Source of the DNA: Patiria pectinifera
Lineage: Eukaryota > Echinodermata > Asteroidea > Valvatida > Asterinidae
Length of the DNA stretch: 64,000 bases
Assembly: GCA_029964075.1 (NCBI GenBank)
Contig: CM057149.1
Coordinates: 37,406,900 to 37,470,899 of the forward strand
Direction: 5' to 3'
The position numbers were made by a program, and so were the translations under genes. The notes below the pieces were generated by a model that was given only the letters and a program-made list of their open reading frames with translations, was not told the origin of the DNA and did no database searches. Positions 39,001-51,000 of the stretch are shown here, one piece after another; position 1 is the first letter of the stretch, and every line of letters starts with the position of its first letter.

Positions 39001-42000
39001 TGAAGAAGGGAGCACATGTCTTATCCAATTTCCCCAGGGTGAGGGGGAATCCCCCCCCCCTACCCCTCGAGCTCTCCCTAGCCAGTATCAATTTGCCGAT
39101 GTAAGTCTCAACTGTTAGGGCTGTATGTCTCTTGCTATCACGACGGAGCTACTAACAATATGATAAGTACTAATCCAATGTAGATAGAGCTTATTGGATC
39201 ATTCAGCACTCTCGCCCAGCTGTTACCACTTGAGCTGAGTTGCTGGAGGAAATCGCCTGATGGCGCGGATGGCGCTAAACAGCAGCATAAGATGGGGCCC
39301 TTGTTTGTTCTTAAGTCCAACGGCGCGGACCGTTGCTAAGACCAGACAAACCGTGATTTCTCAAAAAGTCTGTGAAGAGGTCACGTTAATGCTGGTTCAC
39401 ACTTCACGTGAAAGCGAAGTGAATGTCATTGCCAACAGTTGAGGTTTCGCTGTGACGTTCTCCATTACCCTAACAAATTGTCTTCGCACTGAAATCTGGA
39501 CTGGTGGGAACGTGAAGTTCGCATGTTGATAAACGCGGTTATGCAAGTCTTTGGTTAAAAACTGCAATTTCATGATGGAGGAAAAAAATTGTGATAAATT
39601 GTAATGAACTTGTCTTGGTTCTGAATGGGAAAGGAACTACAAAACTTTCTGCTTATACATGCCTTGAAATTGTGTGGGTCTTGACTGTATGTACAAGCAT
39701 TACATTCACTGTGTGGACTTCCGAACAAAAGAGGTCCACATAAACCAGGTAGCAGCGACGTTGTGTGGACTTGCCCACGTCCACACAGTGTTTCCCCCTC
39801 TCTGGAAAACAGGTTTAGAGGCATTTTGGGGTTAGATTTATCTGTGGCAAAATGAAAAGAAACACTAAAGGGAATCATAGAAAAAAATTTGGGTTAAAAG
39901 AGTTTTCACAGTGTGAGCTTTTTCACAGGTTTTTCCTAACTACACGAAAACAAACGTATGTCCACACTAGGTATGTAACGTAAACATATGTGATTATTTC
40001 TGGTATCTGGCGTGATTGCAGAGACACAGTTTGAACAAAGATGGTGTTGAGCTATGAGGGGTACAGTTTCAGTGTAGGGGTACACACGCCGGCATCTTTG
40101 AAACTTTACAGCATTGTGAAGAAAGTCATTGTAAAAAAATGTTACAAGAACAAACAAGGGCTGAGGCCAAAAATATTGCTTCTGTGGCAAGTTTTGAAAC
40201 GATGCCAAGTAATATATATGGACATGTACATCAAATGGCATTCGGGTTCGTAACCTGTTGTTTTCCAAATGAAACTTTCCTGCGCCCTGATTACGGTGAC
40301 CTCTGATATATTGGTCCCTGGGCAACAACTCTCTCAAGTGCAACTTGCTATGGCCAGCAAAGCTTGTTATTTTCTTGAGTTGTGACTAACATGTTTTTTT
40401 GGGTGGGGCAGTATATCAAATGACCTTGTCTTTTGTTTCTTGACGCTGAAGGGTTTTGATATGGGTCATTCTATAAATTTGGGGTCTACTTTTTCCCTGT
40501 CCCTGCTACATCATTTTTGCTTAAAATTCATATCTCCCTAAGTTTGTATAACATACATATTTGACATTTGTTACAAAATGGTTTCAAAAGCCACAGAAAA
40601 CCTCTAAGGGGAGTTTTAATTAGGTGATTTAGTTTTCTTCAAATGTCAAGCTCCAATTGAACACTTGCCAAGTTATTTATAGATCAAAGCGCAGTAAGAC
40701 TTTCATGTACCTGCTCCCCGTTGAAAGTAAGCACTGGTTGACAACATATGGCAGTTATTTACTTACAAACTAGAACCAGGTTTCAGTACCCTGGGCCCTA
40801 TATCAGTTCATCTCGTTCCCGTCAACTGTGGGACTCACATAGTTAGCTCTCCCCAGCGAGCTCCCAGGTCCCCCTCTCCAGCCCCCCCTCCCCCCACCCT
40901 CCCTCCGCTTGCCCTGAATCAAACAGGAAACCTGCCACTTTGCTGTATTTAGCATAATAAATGTCCCAGCCTTTCCCCCTCAAGAAAAGCTAAGTAAAAA
41001 AAGTTCAGTTATTACTGGGGGATAAGTGTGGGAGAACCTGTTGTGGTGTGTATATATAGACCGGTGGATGGGGTGATATCGATGTGTGGGCTGTTGGGTC
41101 TAGCACTGCCTGAACTCGTAGCTCGTGTGAGCGGCAGAATCATTCTAGTCAGTGGCAAGATGTTGAGCTGGATATCCTACATTTGCCCTCGTAGGGTCAC
41201 CTATTACTTCGAACGTAAGTTTCTTTTTAAACATTTCTGTCGGAGGATGTGCTTGAAGTTTGGCTTGATTCTGTGATGTTGAGGCTTGTAAGACCTTTCT
41301 GTTCGAGTATGGAGACGGTTTGTCTGAGGTGGCAAGTGCAATAAACAGAATGGCAGGTGGGGCCCAATTTGATTGGCGCTGCTAAGCAAGTGATTTTCTG
41401 CCAACAGAGTTGGGTTTCGTTTGAAGGAGACTTTTATTAGGAAGCGTTGCAAAGAGCATGCTAACTCTGATGAAGAATGCGTGTACAAGTGTTAGCTCAG
41501 TGTTTGCTCTATGGGCTCTGTGCACATGTACCTCTTCAGTGGTTTCAATGAGAGAGTTAGTTAGTTAGGACCCGTCGGCCTTACGTCTGGCGCTCTTGTG
41601 ATGATGATATGACTTTACATCCATATGCACTCTTCAATGGAAGAAGTCTGGCATATTTCGCGCCATGTACTTGAATCATTGGGCACACTCAATGTGTCCC
41701 CATACACAGTGCTGTCACCGATGGTGCTATCTGCTGTTCCCGCGCAGAGTCCATGGGCCTTATTCACGAGTCGGCCATATTGAATTGAAAGTTAGGTAAA
41801 ATCATAATTTTTTGAACTTGCGAAGATAAATGAAAGCAACTTAATTTATAATCAATTCCAGTCTGCCTCAATAAATGATTTGAAAATTGTATTAAACATT
41901 CCCTAATGTTTAAAGCCATATTAAAAAAAAAAAAAATGACAGTAAAATAAGGCTGCATTGTGCCTGCATATATAGTCTGGTGCCATCCCATTCAACAGTT

Positions 42001-45000
42001 AACAATTAATTAAATACATTCAGGGAACTCGACAAAAATGGCCAACTCCTGAATAAGGCCCATAGTTAATTTTTTCTGATAACTGTTAATAGTTCCACAA
42101 GTGTGTATGTTGTGTTGGCGTGGCAGATTTTGCTGTGGAGTTGAGGCGAATCAGCGGGGAAAAGTTGGCTGCATGTTGGTCATTCGTCTGAGTGTCATGC
42201 TTTCATCTATGGGCTTTGTGCACAAGTACCTTCTCAACGATTACCAAGGGAGAGTTGGGGAGATCACTGTCTCCCGGAGACATTTGAATGCATTGCCGAC
42301 GACACCAGGGCCCAATTTCATGGAACCCGTAATGGTTAGCGAGAAATCGCCGCTAACTATAGCGGAAAATTCCGCGCTAACGGTTAGCTTATTTCACGGG
42401 TTAGCAAGGAATTTTGGCTTGTGCGCATGTGTACTTCCCGTAACTAAGGATTCTGTGCTTACAAGGTTAGCGCAGAATTTTTGTGCTAGCTCGGTTAGCA
42501 CAAAATTGCGGGCCGTTAGCACAAAATTCGGCGTTACGGATTCCATGAAATTGGGCCCTGATGCTCACGCCAAGATGGCTTTGTGCACACTCAGAAAGAA
42601 ATAAGTCATGCGTACTTGGCCGTATATGCGCATGAACCAGTATACGCACACGGTGTGTCCCATCCATGGGGTTCTCGAAAGTAATAAAATAGCACACCCT
42701 TTTGTTCACGCACGGAACCCATAGTATTCAGCACCTATAACCGGTGGATCCATGGTTCAAATCAATCTGTGGGCCTTGTAGTGAATTTTTTCTTATTTAA
42801 AAAGATGAACATTGCCTCCATCTTGGATAAGAGTCAAAGTTTGGCTTGTGCGTTTTTACCACGATGACCTGTAGTGTGGGACCCAGAAACGTGAATGCGT
42901 AAATGTAGGTGCTACATGTTTATCTAAACTGCTAATAAGGGAATAAATGTGTGCTTGGGAGGTATTAAACACTCTGTTGAAGACCTGTTGGAGTCTGGAT
43001 GCTTCGACTCGGGTCATTATTAGCATCCAGACTCCAACTGGTCTTAAACAGAGTGTTAAATACCGACCAAGCACATATTTATTCCCATTCATAAATACCT
43101 TTTGGGTCAAAAAAATCTAAACTTTTCGGTCCAAAAGTCAAAATTATAAATTTTCAATGATTTTGATCAACAAAACACCCCTCTAGCTATACTGTGGTAA
43201 GGCCCTCTGGTAAACAACTCCTTACAATTATGGAGATTGACGCACGCGTACTGTGTGGTGTGGTGCACAACGCAGATGTACCGGTGTAGTGTGAATTTAG
43301 GACTATGAATTACTGACTCAATGGTAGTATTGCGCATGCCTACGAGAGGATTGTGAAGGTTCAACCAATAAAACTGTGCTGGTACCGGATTTCATAGGAG
43401 TCCAAATTTCATGTGACACTGTTTAAAAAATTTTAAGACATGACAGCCTCTCGACCAATAGGAATGGGTAAACTGCCTTAGGTAGTTATGAATGTCAAAT
43501 ACATGTCGCAACCAATGTAATCACTGAAGCTGTACGTTGCATGTTGTCATTCAATGAGGAGAGGGCTCCAGTCTAATTTTATGTAACACTTATGAGTTTG
43601 TGGTCACTTTGGGAGTAGTATACATGTACATACATGTACATGAAAAACCCACGTGCACACTAGTCCGGTGTCATATAAAATTTGACTCCTATGAAAATCA
43701 GACATTTCCCTATTATTGGTTAAATAATCCCTCACACGTGACAGGTCACTTTCACTAAAAATAACATATTATCGTACTTACGCATGCGCAATACTACCAA
43801 TGAGTCCGTATTTCATGGAGTCGGATATTCATGCTTCACTGGCATGGTGGCAGAAACTCTGTTGCTGCTTATACATGTAAATACTGACTTCTACAAGAAG
43901 TTTTCTGACTTGAACAAGGAGATTCAGCAAGGTTCCTGGAAATACTCCCCGGAGAGTTGGGGTTAAGACCCTTTTTTCCCCAGCAAATTTTCTCTACCAC
44001 TTTGAAACTTCCCCAATGTTTATTTCACAATTTCCTTGGAACACTCCACCACTTTTGTGTGACTAAGACAGCCTTTCATCATTACATGGATGTCGCCACT
44101 TTAGCGATCATAAACTGACATCTACCCACACTCATTTTGCAACCGGTAAAGGCTATTTCCTAATGCCAGGAACTGACCTTTCACTGAAACGTCCTGCGAA
44201 TTCTTTTGGTAGATTTCTTGTTTCAGTTCAAATTGAGTTAATACATTGTAACGGTTAATAAACACATGTGGAGGATATTAAACATGCTCAAATATTTTGC
44301 TGTTTTTAGTTCTTAAGGCTGTCCCGAGTTTACCGAATATTCTAATGTAAACAAAATATTCGAATAGCTTTTTGCCTATTCGAATATGCAACGTACACAC
44401 GACTGTGATGCTGTTTTAATCATAAAGTTGCAAGGCCTTTTAGTCAGATGCCATGTTTTTTGACAATGGTTTTTTGTGTGTGAACAGTGGTTCATTGTTC
44501 AATCCTATTAGGCCAAAAAAAAAGTCTCCGGTTTCTGGTATGGAGCTTGCCCCAAAAGTGGTGCGGCGACGCGGCTTATTTTTATTTTTTTATCCTTTTT
44601 TTCTTCTTCAAATGTCGGCTGATGACTGCAAATGGTGCCAAACTAAATTTAGTGCAAAATACATGGGAGTCCAGAGAGGCCACATAAAGCTTATACTCGA
44701 TTGTTACCCCATCTAAAAACACGTTAAAATTGTGCAGCAGCAGGATTCCAGTTAAACCAGTGAGTTGGGCGGTCTTGAAACATCATCTTTCATTGAAAAA
44801 AACTTTTTCATTTTGCCGACGTGCATGGCTACGGCGACGCGCGCGCATACCAGAAACCAGAGACTTTTTTTTGGCCTTAGCAGTTATATAATGCTTATTG
44901 CAAAACACTCCAGTGGCCCATAACATCGATCGCTGCACGCAAATTGTAACTGATTTGCGTGCAAGTTTAACCGGCACGGCATGCAGTTTACAGCAAGTTA

Positions 45001-48000
45001 AAACTTGTTTGGCGAGTTTTGAATATTGATTATTTGGTCAATGCAGTTTTGAATAATCGAATACAACATGTATTTTTCAAAAATAGATGTGAATTACAGT
45101 AATTGGATTAATGACTGACAAGACTTTGCTTTGTATCAAAATTTTGTTTGACAGAAATAAACAAAACTTAAAAAACTGATGCAAACTGCTGAAGGGGAGA
45201 ATGCAAAATTCAACAGGCGGTAACCAGAGGTTTACCGCAAGGTTTTACAGGTTACCTTGTGGTTTAACCTCGAGTGACCGCTTGTTTAATTTTGCATTCC
45301 TCCCATTAATTTTTTAAAAACAACTGATGCAAACTGCTTAGGGAATGAATGCAAAATTAAACAGGTGGTAACCAGAGGTTTACCTCGAGGTTTTACAGGT
45401 TACCTTGTGGTTCATCAGGTTCAACCTTTACAGGTTACCTTGTGGTTAAACAGGTTCAAGCTCGAGTTACCGCTTGTTTAATTTTGCTTTCCTCCCTTAC
45501 TGAGTCTTTCAATAACAACTGATGCAAACTGCTTAGTGGGTGAATTCAAAATTAAACAGGTGGTAACCAGAGGTTTACCTCGAGGTTTTTACAAGGTTGT
45601 ACAGGTTACCTTGTGGTTCAACCTCGAGTTACCACTTGTTTAATTTTGCATTCCTCACTTTAAATACTAAATCTTTCAAATTTGAGAAAGTTCTGCCACG
45701 ATCAAAACATCAGGCCCTCTAACTGTTAAAATTTGCAGTATTATTCCATCAAAATCTCTTTTCAAACTCATCAAAGAAAAAAAAAATTTTAGGTAGAAGT
45801 TTTTTTCTTAAGGTGCCTTTAAATTCACACCTGTAAAGCCCATAAATATCTGAATTCAAACGCCCTGTACAGAAAATTGTAGACAGTAGTGAGGCCTTTT
45901 GCTGTCGGGCCATCCTGTTCAACTTCCAGTCGATGTGTGTATCTTGAACATAGCTCATGTAGCCACATGGTAGACATTACACTCCCATCCTTTTCCTGTT
46001 AGGGCAACATTCATCTGGAAGTGTCCGTTGCTTGGTAACGACCCCAAAATGTCATGTGCTACCTCATAGCCTGGAATCCATACATTTTGCATTAGTGGGA
46101 GGGTGGGACGTGCTGTGTGCTACATTGACTCAGTATGTTGTTCATACTAACTTGGAGTCAAACTTTGTATTTTCACTTTTTTTTGAAAAATTGTGTCCAA
46201 AATTGTGTCCAAAGGGAGCCATAACCCTTTCTACATACATGTAGCTACAATTTTGTGAGAAACAAATAAAAAAAGACAATATACTGACAGCATATTTACA
46301 AAATATATTGCAAATTTATGAATTAGAAAAAGGAAATGGGCGGGGATGAGAAACTATTTTTTTTTTTTACTTTAGTCTCAATTCAAGTCACAAGCTATTC
46401 AAATTAATTGTAATAACAAAGGCATGCCTTACTTGTGATGGACTTGACTGTAACACTGATATTTGGTCATTTCGGATGAACTCATCCAACAGTTCTGCTT
46501 GGACAAAATAATCTAGCACAATAGTTTTTGAGCTTTTACCTTCACAAATTTCAAATGACATAGAATATCTGGATTAGGTTCAGACAAAAATGGTAAATGG
46601 TCGTCCAAACTCCCAACGTCTGACCCCATGGTCTGTTGACTGAAGGATACTTGAAAGAGTTACTGTCGGTGCTCTTCAACAAATTTGATTTTAGCTCTCC
46701 CTAACGAATTTTTGTAAAATTTACTTTTTTTCTATTTTGGCCATCTGCAACCCTATGAATCAGGTTTTCATTTTGGGTTGATTTTGCACACAAACAGTTC
46801 CACCCTGCAAGTAGACTGGTTCCCAATCCCTGCATTATCCGACCGCGAGTCCATGAACCTATGGAACGATGATTGCATGGTTGGGTGTGTAACTTGAAAT
46901 ATAGCATAGACAATACATTTTTAAAGTCTACAATGTGTGAAATTTTATATGTTTGATTTACAGCTGATGGGGACTATGAGCGCATTTGGTTGGAACATTG
47001 CGAGGATGAGGCTAGTCTGGATGAGTACGCCTTTGCTATGCAACATCTGGCCACGGAGCATTGGTCTAGCAAACATCCCGACGACCGCATCAAATGGTGC
47101 CATCACGCCTGTAGGGATTACTTCTTCCGTGGTGGTAAGGAGACAACCAAAATGTCTTGAGTTCTGAACATTGAAAGCGTGACTGTTTTGAAAAAAAAAT
47201 CAGTAAATTTGGTGGAGCATTACGAAGGATGGTTCATACTTGTGAATGTGAAGTGAATCATTGTCACAAACTATTAACCCTAACACTCCTCAATCCTCCA
47301 AAATCAACCAGGCGGTTTTGGAGGATTTTGGAGGATTCAGGCTGAATGGCAAAAAAGCGTTGGTTGATTTTGAAGGATGCATTGTGTTTACACCAAGTAC
47401 ATGTATGAACAGTCTTTACAGATCAAGCTACTGATGAATCCATAAAACAATAGAATGCTTGGGCGGTTTGGAGCTGTACAGGGAGTAACAGGCAGGGTGG
47501 TTTGGGGCAGTGCAGGGAGTAACAGGCAGGGCAGTTTTGGACAGTACAGGGAATAACAGGCAGGGTGGTTTGGGGCAGTACAGGGAGTAACAGGCAGGGT
47601 GGTTTGGGGCAGTACAGGGAGTAACAGGCAGGGCGGTTTGGGGCAGTACAGGGAGTAACAGGCAGGGCAGTTTGGTGCAGTACAGGGAGTAACAATCAGG
47701 GTGGTTTACGGTACGGGGAGTAATAGGCAGGGCAGTTTGGGGCGGTACAGGGACTAAAAGGTTAACTCGGCTTTGCCAAAACAAATACATTTGTGCAGAG
47801 TCACAAATGCACTTAAAAATCAACTTTTTATCTTGCCACTTTCTAAAAACATTTCTCTTCCCCCCCCCCCCCAGGTATGAGCAGAGCCTTAACCAAAGAC
47901 AAACGACGGAGACAGCATGATCAGGTGAAGCTGCCACCTTTGACCCCAAGGTGTGACCCGACCTACACAATGAATGGCAACCTAGTCAGTGGATCAGGGG

Positions 48001-51000
48001 ATTGTGATCACTGTATACCGACGTCTGCATCGTCAAATCAGTACAATACAATGTGAGTTGGTTTATGAAGGACATTTTCTTCTAATTAGCTTTAACAAGT
48101 TAGATGATTTAACAAATTCTGAGCTAAAAATAAAATAATTAGGTGTTTTTCTTTTCCCTGGGATATTCAACCTCCAGTATTTGTTCCAGTAAACACCTCA
48201 AATAACTTTCTTTGCTGACTCATAATTTTCTAAAAATAGCTTGACCCGACCCTGTCAGTTTGGGCACAGTTCACATTCGTAATGACCTCTGATGACACGA
48301 CCCGTGTCCCAGGTGGATTGTATGGCATGTTGACTTGTGAACGACGTGAGTGCTGTCACGCCATTCCAGTGTTTGTAGCTAATAGTGTTGTTAGCGTCAA
48401 GTTGGGCCGTTGACATCTCGTTGACAAGCCAGACCAGAGTCACGGCCAGAAATACCAGACACTCACCGTCCTGAGTCAGAGCCTTAGGGACAATGTCTTA
48501 GGATTGTAAGGATCTAGTATTGGTCTTGAAGTGTTTGCTCCCGCAGCAATGCAAGTCACATTCAATACATCACGATCACAAGGAGTTAGGAATATCAAGT
48601 GAGACATTTGGTACGATCGAGGAAAGTTGCATCTACCGTTGGTGTACAAGAGAGGGATTGTCTGAGGTGTCTGTAGCATAACTCAAGAGGGCGCTATGCT
48701 GCATAGGGACGAGGGGAACGTGGATGGGGTCTAATCTGATGTGTAGTCGAGTCAATCACAAGTCATCTCAAGACTTTAACACATTGTCACAAGTCAATCA
48801 CAAGTCAATCGCAACTCCATCACAAGTCAATCACATGGCAGTCACAAGTCAATCACAAGTCATCACAAGTCAATCACAAGTTCACTCCTAAGTCAATCAC
48901 AAGTCAGTCACAAGTCAATCACAAGTCAATCACAAGTCGATCACAAGGCCTCAAAAGTCAATCACAAGTCAATCACAAGCCAATCACAAGTCACAAGTCG
49001 GTCACAAGTCAATCACAAGCCACAACTCAATAACAAATTCACTCCAAGTCAAGTTGTCAAGTGGTCAGCCTCAAGTCAGTCAAAGTCATCACAATTCTAC
49101 AAAGCTTTTCAAACAAATTATGACAAAGGCATTGATAATCCCCTGTTACTTGCAACCCTTCTTGAGATTTGGAATGTGTTTGACTCATGGCAAGTTTGTA
49201 CCTCAATGGAATGTGTATCTAATTTTATGGCAAGGCAAAATGTGTTCAACGTCTGTGAATTCCTAACATTTTAGTACTGTGTCATTTACACAATGAACTG
49301 GTCTTTATGATGGACTCAAGTGCAGGCGCGTAGCTAGGGTTGCAAAATAGGATTTCAGCCCCATTTAATCCATTTTCACCATCCCGATTTTGCTTCAATT
49401 AGCATCCCGATTTTGCTTTTAAAATCTGAATCTGCAATCTGCCAATCTGCGCCCTCACTGGCTATTGGCTATGCCACTGCTCAAGCAAAACTCTTTGGGA
49501 TGTGTGATCAAGTCCAAAGTCTTAAAATAAAAGAGTTGCATGTGAATTCTTGTCCTGTGTTTCTCTGTATGACAGATCCTTACCGGTGCCAGGCCCGTTG
49601 AGATTACTTGATGTTGGTTCGTGTTTCAATCCTTTCTTGCAATATGAAGAGTTTCTGTCAGTAGGCATCGACATCTCACCAGCAGTTGATGTGAGTATAG
49701 ACCAATCACTGTACACTCAGGAGGCCCCCTTCAATGGCGGAAGCATTGTGCTAGCTATTGTTCAGATAATCCATCACAAGGCAGTTGCTTTGTACCATAG
49801 CTTGTGCAGTGGTTCCTCCAGTGAAGGGGGCCTCATAGGTGTATGGTAATCACATGCCATATCATTAGGCAATAAACCTAATTAGAATGTGCATGTTAGG
49901 ATTTAAAGGTAGAGTAGACCATTTGCAGCTATCCAAAAAAGTAACCGACCAAATTATTGTTAAAAATCTGACTTGGTTTAAAGATAGTAATGACACCAAA
50001 CTCCCTGTGAAATTATTCCTTCTGGCATGCTGTCATTTTGAAGAAAACAATAAAAGAAGGTCTTTTCCAAAGATGTGTCTAGTGACACATTTTATTTTTT
50101 TGAAATTTCTATTTGTAATTGGGCGAATCTGTGAATGGGTGCAAGCGTTCACACGATGGACACGGGCGTGCACCCACTATTATTCGTCGATTCAGTAGGT
50201 GACATCACGTAGCTACAATCGGCTGAATGAGGATCATGTCCTGAAAGCTGAGTTTGGGATTGTGTCATGAGAGGGCGCAATTCAAAACGTGACTCTTGAA
50301 CTGAAATTGAGATCCAGAATATTGTGTTTTCTCAAATATACAGCATTCACAGAGCTAAAACTTCATCAGGTTAGTTGTTACGCACCCGTCTTTAGATTTT
50401 GAGCACTTTTTGCTTCAAACGAAACAAATACACAAATGACAAATGGTCCATTCTACCTTTAATTAATGAAGAAAAAAAATATTTGTACACAAGCCTATGC
50501 ATATGGAGCCACTGGCAAATGAATCTAAAACTTGTTGTTTTTGTACAATCATAGAAAAAAGAAAAGATTTGTTATTTTGATTCGGGATATAGTTAATTTT
50601 TGGAATATGAACAAGTATTTTAAAATCAGAGAGGACGTTACAAAAATGAAGCTTAATGATTGAGTCATTTTGTTCTAAGCAGAGCCTGTTATATCAAGAA
50701 AAAAAGAAGGAATGTTTGTCATGTTCATTTTAATGAAATTGACCGGAGCGGGTTTTGAACCTGCGACCTCCGGGTTGCTGTTCTGATGTTCTCCCAACTG
50801 AGCTATCCAGCCTTTTGTTGCCCAATTTGTCCATGCTTTGTTCAAGGGGCGCTAGTCAGAAGCCAATTATCAATTTTATTAGATTTCTAGTATACCAGGT
50901 TGTCGAACCAACGTTTATTTCCAGTATATATCATAAAACTTAAATGTCTTTTTAAATATTTTCATTTTTTTTGTTTCTTTACCTTTGCCTCCAGAGTGTA

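Larger units (their letters stand above)
24043..46963 (+). other. SAMTOR intron 1 (~22.9 kb)
   Basis: Bounded by GTACGG and TTTACAG. No other coding exon is recognisable on either strand. It holds most of the mobile elements listed separately. Sub-stretches 25292-28654, 28842-30217, 30689-31548, 31932-32985, 35664-38470, 38612-41752 and 45661-46963 hold nothing I can define beyond isolated B-box-like motifs (GGTTCAAATCC near 26316, GGTTCGAATCT near 29950), homopolymer runs and microsatellites. Confidence 0.8.
48053..49575 (+). other. SAMTOR intron 3
   Basis: GTGAGT to TATGACAG. Contains the 11-bp repeat array and a short MITE (49323-49482); no extra exon recognised. Confidence 0.85.
49691..50994 (+). 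other. SAMTOR intron 4
   Basis: GTGAGT to TGCCTCCAG. Contains three insertions: 49710-49847, 49907-50458 and the tRNA-like unit at 50740-50812. Confidence 0.85.

Noticed and set aside
42101..42604. 167-codon plus-strand ORF
   Set aside because: Runs through the 255-bp MITE at 42306-42560 and has no protein-family resemblance.
47428..47970. 180-codon Cys/Pro-rich minus-strand ORF
   Set aside because: Covers the 34-bp minisatellite and the complement of SAMTOR exon 3; repeat artefact.
48751..49090. CRISPR-like array
   Set aside because: Direct degenerate 11-bp tandem repeats without unique spacers, in a eukaryotic intron.
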